From assembly GCA_902729315.2 (NCBI GenBank), contig LR746267.1:1913501-1977500 (forward strand): a DNA stretch of 64,000 nt, read 5' to 3'. A model generated the notes under the pieces. It was not told the DNA's origin. It searched no databases and saw only the letters and a list, made by a program, of their open reading frames with translations. Both the position numbers and the translations under genes were made by a program. Shown one piece after another: positions 43,601 to 55,125 of the stretch. Every line of letters starts with the position of its first letter. The stretch's first letter is position 1. The stretch comes from Spirodela intermedia (taxonomy: Eukaryota; Streptophyta; Magnoliopsida; Alismatales; Araceae).

Positions 43601-46420
43601 TGCACCTAATGGAAATCACCATTTCGAGGTGAAATAAATGAACAGAAATAAATGTGTGGAAGAGGAAATGCCCCATTGATCAGGTTGACAAATTTTATGC
43701 AGGCCATTAATAGTGAGAAGGCCTTCTGAGGTGCTGAAAAATAAAAGTTTCATCATCTCATTCAGTATATCCAACTGAAGAATTACTTTAATTTGGTGAA
43801 TGCTCTGAGGGCCAAGATTACAAATTTATTCCTTAGGCTCTTCATTAATGTTCTCTAGAATCATTTCACATCTAGTGGAGTTTTACACCATTGTCTATAA
43901 ACGTAGGAGGCTAACCTCAAATCATGTTAATTTTTGTGCTACTTTTTCTCTTGGCAGTTCTCTCTCCTCTTCCCCACTCTATTACACAAACCAATAGTGT
44001 AGTATTTTGCAAGTCCTAGAAAGCTTTTTCTCTCACAAGTTGTTATTACAGTTTCAATTATTTTTTTCTCTATGTTTTTTGTTATTATAGTGAAAAAAAC
44101 ATTAATAATGCAGTTCAAACTGAAGTGTTTGATGGAAAGTCAAAGAATTTCCACATCTAATAGTTGAAGATGTGCCTTTTTCTAGAACAAAAAATAACGA
44201 GTAAGATAAGGACAAACTTTAACAACTATAAGAGGAAAAAGAGAGAAGATTATATGAAATGTGTTTATAACATAATTTGACTAAAGTTACTGGATTATGT
44301 GATCCCAGATTATATATAGGAAGAGACTCTCACAAAATTTTAGCTCCATCTCAAGTCAAAGCACATAAAAATGTCCCTCACAAATAGGCTATTCTTGAAA
44401 TAATAGTTATACACTGTACAAATTTTAGAATGCATACTCATTGATTATTATTCAAATGAGTTTATAAAGACTGGTATAGATTTTAAAATTTTCAGCATTA
44501 AAATTGATGATAACGATCAAGTTCTTATAATTTAATTTTCCTTAAATATTTCATATGAGTATTTAGTAGATATTCTATTTGTATGAAATTGATGATATGT
44601 TAGTGAAATATGTCAAAGGTTCCTTAAATATAACTAGTTAAATAAAAGAATATCACAATGAAAATAGAAAAAAAGGGTAGTATGATTCTTATAACAAAAA
44701 TAGAGAAAAATAAGTTCCATCAATAGGGAGTTTGAGATCAAAATATAACTCAATAAAGAAATACGAATTCTATGAACGAAACTGAAGAGGACATGTCAAA
44801 AAAAAATTGTGAAAAACTAGATGAGAAAAAATGCTTCAAGATGGGTTTTCGTTTTGCACAATAAATGTTGTTCAAGAGGAAACTATTGAGTCCAAGATAA
44901 GTTTGTCAATCTCTACTAATTCTTCAGAAAATGACTGAACCCTAGATAGGAGTTGCATTGTTTACATGCATCCTCATTGGGACATCGGTAAGTAGGTGGT
45001 ATTATAATATTAAGTGATTATAGTAAACTTTATTTTGTAGTAAACAGTGCAGTTCGAAACAAGATTTAGAATGATATCATCAAATTTTGAAAGTAGGTTG
45101 TATTCCAGGATTGAAGAACTTTACATCCTTAGGTACTATGCAAATATTAATATATCATTATTCATTAGAGAGTGAAATGCTGTAATATTCCAGAGATGTT
45201 ACACCACAATAAAATAATATTATATAATGAATGAATATGACACTCTTGATGCAAGAAAAAAGTATGTTATGTGAAGTCTATCAAAGAAGTTTTTGGACTG
45301 ATTTTTTCAATGTAACATCTTATTTGGGGAATGCATCTCCATCTATAATAATTGAGTTGAAAACTCTAAGGAGGTGTAGTCTAATTCAATTTTCAACTAT
45401 TTTCAGTTATAGATCTTTAGTTGTTCTACTTATACTCATGTTACATGTGTTAGGTTTGGATCAAGGACAAAAATGTATATTTTCATTGGATATGCACAAA
45501 TATATGGTGTGAAGGCATATTGATTGTAGTGTACTGATCCTCAATCACCCAACTTCTTTATTAAAATAGATGTGATATTTGATTAATCTATAATATTTCA
45601 AGGGAAAATCATTTAATGGCTGAAAATAGAAATTAAGTGGGTAACACATTAGAGGGGCTAAAGGTAAAACTATTAACAAATAATATAATATAAGAAGAGA
45701 TAGTGTAAGTCTATGAAGTTATTCAAGAGAGCAGAATAATACAGCAAAAAATCTTTCAAAGATAATGCAAAATCGTGATAGTTAGACTAAATTATAACTT
45801 TTACTTTTTCTGGTAATAGATTAAAACTTTACAAAATAATAACACAGGGAAGCTAGTAAAAGTACCAAGGGGTCCTAAGACTGTGAGGTGTAAGTAGGTC
45901 TTGAAAAAGAATGAAACTGCTGTATTAAAGGCATATTGATGAAAAAATATTTTACATAATAAGAGGGTGTTGACTTCAATGTGGTGAGACATAAATTCAG
46001 ATATTACTCAATATTTTTATTTACTCAATTTAAAGTTAAAATAGTTAGATTTTAAGACAACATTCTTGCATAAAGAGTTGGAGGAAAAAAATATATATAT
46101 ATATAGTTACCTAACAAAGTATAATGTGTACCTCTTGTTTAAATTTTTGAGTGACTTGGCACTATTTCTAAGGTAGTTGAACAAGAGGTTTGATATATTT
46201 ATATTGAGTCATAATTATGTTAGAAATGATTATGATAGTTGTGTATATCACAAGAAGTTTAAATATTTTTATTTATCTATTTGTCATTATATATTAATGA
46301 TATATTGGTTACTTTTAAGAATATTGATTAATTAAAATCTAAGTTGAACTTGATCTTATCCCAAATGAGTACGGAAATGTGGTCTGACATATAGGATGGA
46401 AAATGGAATGGTAGTGCATA
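43600..46420 (+). pseudogene. Decayed Ty1-copia remnant
   Basis: Broken plus-strand frames in copia order. An integrase C-terminal box (KCIFIGYA-like reading around 45465-45500, then IDVIFD at about 45565) is followed at about 45855-45915 by the reverse-transcriptase start (LVKVPRGPKTVRCK, then VLKKNET) and near 46060-46100 by FLHKELEEKIYI. Stops are many. The remnant ends at about 46420, where the shared 3' flank of the peptide gene starts. Confidence 0.75.
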
Positions 46421-46814
46421 ATCCACCGGGACCTCGTTTCTCGTCGTCCGTCGTAGGTCCGATGTAAGAGGTCAAGGATAGGTAGCGTGTTCTATCAGAG
46501 CAGGTCGGCAACCAAACATGTTTACATTGCTAGTTCCTGCACACAGAAAGTCGCCTTCGAGAAGGGAGGGTTTGTCGGGTTGGTCAGTATTAGAGTTTCG
46601 TAGTTTAGTATCTTCTCCAGAACACAGGTGAGTAGCGAACGGCGACATCTCTCATTTATTTATACGTAAGAGGGGCAAACGAGCCAATAAAACCATGTGA
46701 GAGCATGTGGGTCACAAGTACAGTGAACAGCAGACCTATGCCATCCGATACGAGTTGGTGTGCCCGTATTGACTCTTGCAGTTTATTTATTCTCCATATG
46801 TTTGCCCGAAACGC

Positions 46815-47135
46815 TCAGCAGATGCGGATGCTCATGAAATCGTAATGGCCGCAGAAGCGGGTCTCCTTGCTGAGGCCGAAGGAGGAACCGTCGCAGTGGG
46901 AGCCGGTGTAAAGCCTTGCCTTCTGGCCCTCGGTGAAGACGAAGTGGTACCCTTCCTGGTAACCAGTAAGGCGGAAGCACCCGCAGCCAGTGGCGTCCAT
47001 GGTTCTCCCAGCGCACCCAGGTCCAGAGAAGGCAGTCAGCGTGCTACCAGATGCCGGCGCAACGACCGCAGCTGCGATAAGCAAGGCAAGAACGGCAGCT
47101 GCCGCGGGTGTCGGGGTCCTGCCGATGGTTGCCAT
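46815..47135 (-). CDS. MiAMP1-family antimicrobial peptide precursor, intact
   Basis: Single-exon gene of 106 residues, sister of the gene at 7250. Signal peptide MATIGRTPTPAAAAVLALLI, cleavage near APASG, and a mature peptide starting STLTAFSGPGC. Six cysteines lie at the family positions: SGPGC, GCGCF, SHC, FC and the last residue. The C-terminus is SIRIC, one residue shorter than SIRMIC in the sister. The ATG at 47135 is chosen because it begins the signal peptide; upstream in-frame codons to 47210 lie between the TATA box and this ATG and are most likely leader. AATAAATAAA-like signals follow the stop near 46795. Confidence 0.9.
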   Translation of the reverse strand: MATIGRTPTPAAAAVLALLIAAAVVAPASGSTLTAFSGPGCAGRTMDATGCGCFRLTGYQEGYHFVFTEGQKARLYTGSHCDGSSFGLSKETRFCGHYDFMSIRIC

Positions 47136-47224
47136 AGCGTGGGAAGGGTCGATGGAGAGTCGCAGGTTTCGGGTATGCGGGTGCAGTTCGAGTTGTGAGC
47201 TCCCCACCATAGCCCCCTGTTCAG

Positions 47225-47230
47225 TTTATA
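47225..47230 (-). promoter_or_regulatory. TATA box of the 47135 peptide gene
   Basis: TATAAA in the context CTTCCTATAAACTGAACAGG on the minus strand, about 90 bp upstream of the ATG, matching the position and context at the 7250 gene. Confidence 0.75.
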
Positions 47231-48399
47231 GGAAGATGATGGTGGAAAACCACTAGCTGGGATCAGAAATTACGATCTGGCTGCCCAGGAGTGCGTGGAA
47301 TTCTTTGATGCCTTCGTCAGGAAGCGCGAATGTCAATTGTTGTAATCCGATTTGTATTTAATTTAATTTCGCCCAATGTTGTCTCTCAGTCTTATTTGGT
47401 GATTCGCCGACCAGCTGGCTTCCGTGTGCTTAAAGTTAGCCCCTGGAAGATTGGAGGAGAATAACGTGTGGGCAACCTCCCTTGGGAGGGTTCTCATATA
47501 GTCGACCCTTATCGAGTTCATCTGTCCGGTCAGCTTTGATAGATGTCATTCTTTTCCTTGTTTATCCTCGCAAGAGCCAATATATGACTCTCTGAGAGGG
47601 CTATTTACACGGAAGTTCGGCATTGATCTTGTCGACAGTACAAAACGAAGACAAACGTCTTAAAATTAACTGTTTGCTCTAATATCACGCCACTCTAAAA
47701 TAATCCACTCACGACCACCTGAAAAATGCATAACTTTCAAGCAGAATGCGGGTGGACCCTTCTCCAATCGTCCTTTCCCTCGGTTCAATGCAACGTTCGG
47801 CGTACCCTCGCGCTAAGGAACAACGTCTTCATTTACTACCTTCTTGTCGATCAACAACGCAGCATTTCATCCTCGACATTAACGATGATCTTCTAGGAAC
47901 CCTGACCACTGACATCCAAAGAAGTGAAAGATCTCAGCATTATGTGTAGGTGCTTATGGTATCCGCTGAATTGGTCATGCTTCCAGGATAATGAAGAACA
48001 CGAGACGGTTTTCACGGAAAAAACATCCAGCGAATAGCATAGTATGGAGCAGGTGTCACGGACAGAAGGATAGACGAGAATAACATCTGTTAACCCCGGG
48101 AAAGGATGATGTCCATGCTCGGATGTGCGAGACTTGTCGACGTGCTCATTTGTTGCGAAATAGGGGATGATAAATTTAATCCCGTTTACACAAATTTCTA
48201 CGCTCTGTAAAGCAAATCTACCGCGACAGTTTTGTTTCAGTATGATGGAACGGAGGTACACTGAATAGCGAGCCCAATTCGATTAACTAATGTTTGGAGG
48301 AGGATTTTCCGTTCACATCACTTCACGCGAGCGAGTCTTCGAGCAGCTTCCTTGTTGGCCAATATTTTACTGTGTGGATATTGCAAACGAGGATTGAGC

Positions 48400-48560
48400 T
48401 TAGCTGAACATGCGGATGCCCTTATAACTGCCCGGGACGCAACAGTCAGTCTCCTTGTGCAGGAGATAGGACGCGTCGTGGTGGTTGTACCCAGTGTATA
48501 GCCTGTTCCCTGGTCTTCCATGACCATTAAGTGGTAACCCCCTTCGATTACCCATGAGTT
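48400..48560 (-). pseudogene. MiAMP1-like peptide pseudogene 4 (3' half)
   Basis: Only the second half of a subfamily I gene remains on the minus strand. It has GGYHLMV in place of GGYHFVF, a damaged LYTGS region, a CTRR-like block and an ending where the last cysteine is replaced by serine just before TAA (ATG TTC AGC TAA). It is the counterpart of pseudogene 1 at 4932 in the inverted duplication. Its 5' half is replaced by copia sequence at about 48560. Confidence 0.78.
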
Positions 48561-48564
48561 TAGA

Positions 48565-51500
48565 GTGAAATCATCATGTTTCCTGCATTTAAAACAAATC
48601 AGCGAAAGATAGTTCACATGAATACTATTTCTTGTGGTAATCTTTTGTGGTATTAATACTATTTCTTTGGATGACATGAATACTTTGGAAAGTCTATATA
48701 GTAATACAAAGTCATTTCCATACACATTATTTTCTTTCATAATATTGCGAGATTTTTCCTTTTGAAAAATAATTTTATCCAAGTAAGATACATGTTCATA
48801 GAAAGTTACATCCTTAGAAATAAAAAAAAATGAAAGAAATAACATTTATATCCCTTTTTATATTTGAGTAGCCAACAAACACATTTAATAGCACATGGAT
48901 CAAGTTTACCTTAGTGGGTTCATGGTTATGAACAAAATAAGAGCACCCAAACACTTTAGGAATCAAATTATCTTTCAAAGATACTTGAGGATAAAATAAA
49001 GATAACACATCTAATGGACTTCTAAAATCTATAATTTAGTAGGTAGACAGCTAATGAGATAGATATCTATGAGTACAACCTCACCCCAAATGTTCTTGAC
49101 TTTTTTGTTTGAAATAGAAGTGATCTAGCCACTTTTAATATATGTTGGTTCTTTCTCTCCACAACACTATTTTGTTGTGAAGTATAGATACAAGACAACT
49201 TATGAATAATTCTTTTACTTATGAAGTATCTTGTAACATAATGGTTAAATAAATTCTTAGTACTATCTGACCTAAATCTCTTTATTTTCATTCCAAATTG
49301 ATTTTTAATGAGAGAGAAAAATTAAGACAAAAATAATATTTTATATTCAAAAGAGGGTGGAAGCCTTATACATATAGGGCTGAGGAGAGAGAGAGAGAAA
49401 GTGGACCATGCCCATATAGCTCTTAATATTACTTACTTATGATTTATGATTTAAGATAAAAACCTAACTATTTTTAGAAAAATCATCAATAAAAATAACA
49501 AACCATCTACCTCTTAATATACTAGGAGTAAGTTATGGTCCTCAGATATCATTATGAATCAAAGTAAAAGGAGAGGTACTCTTCTTTGTAAATAATGTAT
49601 GTGTATTTCTCTTATGCTTTGTCATTTCACACAAATCAAATTTCAATTCTTCTTAATTTAAATATAAAAATAGGTTTAAAAATATAAATTTTATTTTTCT
49701 AAAAGATGACTCAATCGATGATGATATAACCACAAGCCATCATTCTTAGCTAACAAAAAAGCTTATATCCTAAAAAATCTTCTGATTTAGCACAAGAATC
49801 ATGGTCTAATGCAATAAGATAGTAGAGTCTATCTCAATCTTCAGCATGTCTAATTTTTGTGTCCATTACCCATTATAGACATCACAAATATCACTATCAA
49901 TTACCACTCGACAAGGTATATCTTTAACTAACCATCTAAGTGAAAAAGGGTTAGTAAAAAATTTTGAGAACATGTAGGACATCTTTTATAATGCCAATAA
50001 GTTATAATTTCACTTCTCTAATTATATTAATAGTAATCAATGATCTATCAGCTATGACCAATTTTTTATTTCCTAGATAAAAAAGAATTTGAAGAATGGG
50101 TTATATGATCAGTAGTACATTTACCTAGTATCCAAGAAGTAAAAAGACTATTAGATGTAACTTGTAATATCATAGAGTGAGTTTTCTCACTAGGGCATGC
50201 CAAGGCATTGAAGCTTAATGTCATGGCTGACTTTAGTCTCTCAAGTTCAACTTTAATACTCTTTCTTTCTTATTTTATATTGATCTCTAAGGACATAATG
50301 ATCCCTAGAGGTTGAGAGCTGATCAAGCTCATTGGACCCCCTCATTGAGGAATATCCAAATGAGTTTGAAGTTCTATTTAGGAAGAGACCAAGTGAGCTT
50401 GACTGCCAACTTGAGGTATCCTACGGAGCTTGTAGTAGCACTCCCTAGTCTACCTTAGTCTCCTATAATAAGTGCACCACAAATTATCTTGATAGTCACC
50501 CCTCTTGACCCCTTGTCCTCTATCATTTTTAGGCTAGACCACATATGTTGGTTTTTACTACTTTGATTGAATCATAAATATTAAAGTTTCTATATTTTAT
50601 GATTTTATCATAATATTTCTATGTTCTGATGATAGCAATCAACTTTATCAAGTTTGGGATTTTCTCTCTCCCTAAAATTTGAGCCCTAGTTTGATCATAT
50701 ATATAATTCAGTCATAAAAATTCACTGATTCTACCTTTCTCTATATATTTCTTAAATGTAATTTCATTCTTTTGACACTCAATGATAATCGGTCTATAAC
50801 AAGTAATTTTCTATCATAAAGTTGTCAATTCATTAACATATTACCATATTGGTTCATTGTCTTATGTCATAACAGAAGTGTGACTAATCACTCTATATAT
50901 TTTGGCTTTATCTTCTCCTTTTAAAAATACTTAATTTTTTTACTCATATATATCTCTTGTTGTGCGAAAAAACTAGTTAACATTGAGTTTTGATGTTATT
51001 GTATTCTACAGCCACGTTTTTATAATCACATCATCTTCCTTATATTATTTAAAATGTAGATCTATTTGAGTTGGTCCTAGTTCAAGAAGGTGATCTAGCT
51101 TTTTCCTTCTTGTCAAGACCACTTCTACAAACTCACTCTACTAGAAGAAATTCCTCCTAGTGAGCTTAAATTCATATGATATATTGGACAACTCTAAATA
51201 GAGTTTAGAGCTCTTTGATGAAGAACTAGAAGATGTTGATAACGTATCAACAATTGTAGACATTTAACTGATTCCTTTTACTAGTAAATGTTTTGCTTTC
51301 ATCCTTTATTCAAGATCACGAAGCCAACTAGAGGTAAGTCTAAGTCACCTCAAGGAGACCCTCACATATGTTTTTCCCTAAGATCATACAAGGACCATTC
51401 TTTCCCCACTATGAGTATGAAGGAATACAAATAAGGATTTGAATGTCTAATTTCAATAATAATAGGTCACGAGAAAGAAATAAGAATAACCAACAAACTA

Positions 51501-51898
51501 AGACATGATATGGATGATTTCCAACATATAAAGAGAGAGACCCTCTTGGTGTAACTAGGGTAAAGGAAGAGCACACTTAGTTGGCTTTGATACCATGTTA
51601 GAACATACGGAAACCTTTTTGTTTGGCATTAGATTTAGTTGAGAAAGAGTGGCGGTAAACCCTAGCTGCTGTACAAGAGAGATGAGAGAGAGAGAGAGGA
51701 ATCATGTAGAGAGAGAATACATGGAAAACATACTATTTAGTTCAAAAGGAAAAAAAGGTACATATACATACATGATGGGCCGGATCCATCTAGTAGATCT
51801 ACTTATGCCCAAATCTGACTGATTAGCAATACACATTATAACAGATGTGAAAAATATAATAAGCTTCATTGTCTTATGGTCAATTGAATATAATATCA
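48565..51898 (-). pseudogene. 3'-truncated, decayed Ty1-copia element
   Basis: Minus-strand order from right to left: a 5' LTR (51596-51898), a primer site (TGGTATCAAAGCC), decayed gag, then integrase (RRIIHKLSCIYTSQQN-like, VVERKNQHILKVARSLL, about 49090-49280) and the integrase C-terminal box (LKDNLIPKVFGC, VFVGYSN, about 48850-48980). KDVTFYEHVSYL follows at about 48780-48815. Reverse transcriptase and RNase H are missing: the element stops at the junction with peptide pseudogene 4. Confidence 0.85.
51596..51898 (-). repeat. 5' LTR of the truncated copia element
   Basis: Bounded on the left by the primer site (ggctttgatacca on the plus strand at about 51583-51595) directly followed by tgttagaac. 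A TG...CA form gives a right end at about 51898. The right end is inferred, since the second LTR is missing. Confidence 0.65.
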
Positions 51899-54240
51899 AA
51901 TAAAGTTGTCTTTTGCATATTCTAACTATTAGCTACAATAGGTTTGGCAACTAGGCTTGAATGGGCAGCCCTCCAAAAAAAATTGTCAATGATAGTAAGT
52001 ATGAAACTTTTAATATAGAACTAGTCTCTCCAATGTCGATGAACTATATTGTTCCATACCAAGAAAGACATGACATGCTCAGCAATGCCAATTGTCTTCT
52101 ACCATCACCTTCCATCTTGTAACCTTTTGGGAAAAACATTTAGCACAACTTATAACCAAACATTTTCATCAGAAATAATGATCAGATGCAAGTTAAGATT
52201 TAAAAAATATTTTCTCTTTTGAGGTTGAAGCAGATTCTCAAAAGTGGGAGAAGGCAAGGCGACATAACAAATGCAGGTGTAAGGGGCCTGATTTATCATA
52301 CTAGACGACTCAAATCATGTTTGGCTGGCCCGTAGTTGTTATATGATGTAAAAAATAAAGACAAATTAGGTTAAGGTTATTTGTACCAAGGGTATATGTA
52401 CAAAGGTTTTTTTTAACTTCCACCAAGGGTATTTGTATCCATACATCATATAGTACCATAGCTGAGTTCATATTATTTTGTTCAATTCTCCTGCAAAGAT
52501 ATAGATTGCAAAGTTTGAAGTTGCAAAATTTAGTTCTAAGACTGATTTCAGTTTATGGTAGAATAGAGTGAAGTCTGTATTGGTCAAATAGGAGTTTTCC
52601 AAGGCTTTTCCTGTTAAAAATAATGTAGACAATTCAGCTAACAAAGAATGGGATTATTTCGTTTGAAGGTATTCAAGACTAGTCAAAATCAATCAAAAAC
52701 AAGTTATATTTGAAGAGGAATGCTCTAGCTTGTGTATGTCAATGGGACAAATCCTTTGGAGTACATAATTTTTTTTAGTAAGTTGATATTACCTCTTCCT
52801 ATTTTAAAGGCTTATGTTGATAAAGAAGATCAAGCATTTTTTTTTCTCATCCTTACTTCCATTCATTCAGTCGGTGAACAGGATTTTATAGGACCCAACG
52901 TTTTGAAGAAGGAGAAGGTGGAATCCATTTACCTATAAGAACAAGCCTAATATAGCAGTAAATATTAGCATCAAGAGGGGAAAAAGTAGCAAGGGATAAG
53001 TTCCATCCAAATCTAGATGAAAGGAGAAAATAGTTTCTAAAGCAAATAAGCAAGGCAATAGAAGAAAAATGGGCCCAAGCCCCAAGAAAAGTGCAAACGA
53101 AAGAACCTTCATCGGTGTATGCTTGAATAGAAAATAATAAGTGAAGGCTAGAGTACTAATCATAGATTTCTCATTTGTCCATTTATTTTTTATTGGGCAA
53201 GAACAAACAGTAAAATTTGTCACTTTTATAAATAGTTCAGGATTTGGTTGCTTACCTACTCACATCCATTTGTGGAGATAGATGCTTTCACTAATGACTT
53301 TTAACGAATGTTTTAATGGGGCATAAATTTTAAGCACCGAAGTTTAGAGTTTAAAAGATAATAGGTAAATAGGCAATGGTTCTATCAACTTAATAATACA
53401 GGTAAATATAACATTAAGCAATCCGAAGAAACGCAGTGCTCAGCATTTAACTATACTGGGAAATTCACAACATAATGGGGAAGTCACAAGGATGAGTAGG
53501 ACACTCCTTTAAAGGGTTCATTGCGTTTGGTTATTTGCGGATCTTTGAAACCGGTTTTCAGATCAATCAGCGAACGCAGCAAGTGAAAATATTTCGAATC
53601 ACAATATTTCGAATCACGAAGTGACAAGAGCTTGGTCACATAAACACCTGCATTATTCTCATCTCTTATTTATTATTTCTCTGCCTATGGTTTCTGATAG
53701 AATTGTGAAAGTAAATTTAATGCGAAACCCTTTAAGCTTGCATCTTTCTGGAGGAGAAATAAATATTCAATTGAGATCTATAGATAGACCAACTTATAAG
53801 CTTTACCTATCACTTCGTCGAACCCTTTAAGCTTTCGAGAGAGAATTGAAAGTTAGCATTAAGTTGCAATGGAAACGAAGGTGTATCGAGCACATTAACA
53901 GAACAGTCTGTGAATAAAATATACATCCCGTTGGTATGCCTCGAAGCGTTTCTTCCTCGCCATTAATGGCGAGCTTCATGGAATCGTGCCCGCTACCATC
54001 GTAACGAGCGAAAGCTATCTCTATATACGGACGGATAAATATACAAGAGGCCCCTCCTTCCCCACGTCCCCAAACGACGTACACGGTTTCTCACAGGAAA
54101 AACACCTCGCGAGTAGCTTTGTACGACGTAGGTGTGACTGAGGGGGGCCACTCGTGGATAACATCTGCCGCGCATCCAACGCCCTGTCTGTACTCGCTGG
54201 ATCAAGATCAGATCGGCAAGGGGCAGCCATTTAATACGTA
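51899..54240. other. Spacer without a recognisable gene
   Basis: AT-rich to about 53820, then more balanced. Open frames up to 96 codons show no motif I recognise. Confidence 0.5.
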
Positions 54241-54244
54241 TCTG

Positions 54245-54370
54245 ATATACTTAGAACCCAGTTAGAAGGTTAGGATGAAGTCCACAGCCATTTAATATGG
54301 GCTATTGCACGGATGATAAGCTTCGAAGGGTGGGATGAAGTCCATAGCCATTTAATTCGGGTGTGGTTCC
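54245..54370 (+). repeat. Short tandem repeat upstream of the 54805 gene
   Basis: Two direct copies of a unit of about 65-70 bp, with anchors ggatgaagtccacagccatt and then ggatgaagtccatagccatt. The surrounding sequence aligns with the upstream region of the 20774 gene. Confidence 0.75.
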
Positions 54371-54718
54371 TGCTTATTTATTCCCCATCGGTTTCCGTAC
54401 AACCTTACAGCAGGTACGGACGTGAATATTTAGTATAGTAGGCTTCTTCTTACCAATAGAAAGAAACGAGACAAGAAGCCGGAGTAGACAGCTGAAGAGG
54501 AGTAAACCGGCTAATAATGAACTTCTTTGATTGAGCGGCGCGCCAGAATGAGACCCTAGAAGGTAACACGTTGCGCAAGTGGGTGCGAGAACTAGAAGAA
54601 GGTAGTAATGAGAGACTTTCAATGGAGCGGCGCGTGCCAAGCTTTTCAAACCGCCCTCGTCGGCTTTGAATCTTCTGAATGAGATCGAAGCAAAAGGGTT
54701 GATTTCTACCCGACTTAC

Positions 54719-54726
54719 TATAAATA
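54719..54726 (+). promoter_or_regulatory. TATA box of the 54805 peptide gene
   Basis: TATAAATA followed by gcacgg, 79-86 bp upstream of the ATG; the same context precedes the 20774 gene. Confidence 0.78.
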
Positions 54727-54804
54727 GCACGGGTTGGGGGAGCTGGAGAGCAGCAGCTCAACACAGCTTTCTTCTCAATCCCCAGATTCTTCCCGAGTCC
54801 TGCC

Positions 54805-55125
54805 ATGGCCTACAACACGACCCCGGTTGCGGCGGCAGCTACCCTTCTCCTGTTGCTCATCGCAGCCGCCGCCGTCGCACCGGCGTCAGCCAGCACGGTA
54901 ACGGCGTACTCGCGGAGGGGCTGCACTGGGAAGAAGATAACTTGGCGATGCGGTGCGTGCTACTCGTTCACTGGCTACAAGGCGGGCTACTTCTTCGACT
55001 ACTCGCAGGGCCAAATCGGCAGGTTCTATATCGGCGCGCGCTGCCGCGGCCTCTACTTTCCCATCTTCTTCGACATCCGCGTTTGCTCCCCCCACATATT
55101 TAACAGCATCCGCATAGTATGCTGA
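54805..55125 (+). CDS. MiAMP1-family antimicrobial peptide precursor, subfamily II
   Basis: Single-exon gene of 106 residues. Signal peptide of about 30 residues (MAYNTTPVAAAATLLLLLIA, cleavage after PASA), then a mature peptide STVTAYSRRGC with six cysteines. Landmarks are RCGACYSFTGY, AGYFFDY, GRFYIGARC and a terminal NSIRIVC. The mature part is rich in arginine and lysine and low in acidic residues, so it should be strongly cationic, as suits a membrane-active antimicrobial peptide (inference from the family). It is the cleanest member of subfamily II: the related 20774 gene has added cysteines and the 25636 gene has lost its terminus. No lesion is seen. Confidence 0.9.
   Translation: MAYNTTPVAAAATLLLLLIAAAAVAPASASTVTAYSRRGCTGKKITWRCGACYSFTGYKAGYFFDYSQGQIGRFYIGARCRGLYFPIFFDIRVCSPHIFNSIRIVC

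Larger units (their letters stand above)
46440..48560 (-). repeat. Inverted duplicate of the 5.1-8.0 kb peptide block
   Basis: Read on the minus strand, this carries the same order as about 5.1-8.0 kb: a decayed peptide gene, shared spacer, an intact peptide gene and its 3' flank. Matching blocks include ccaattcagcggatacca at about 6530 and its inverse at about 47960, and tataaataaatgaga at about 7730 and its inverse near 46660. About 0.9 kb (5560-6490) is present only in the left block. Confidence 0.85.
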
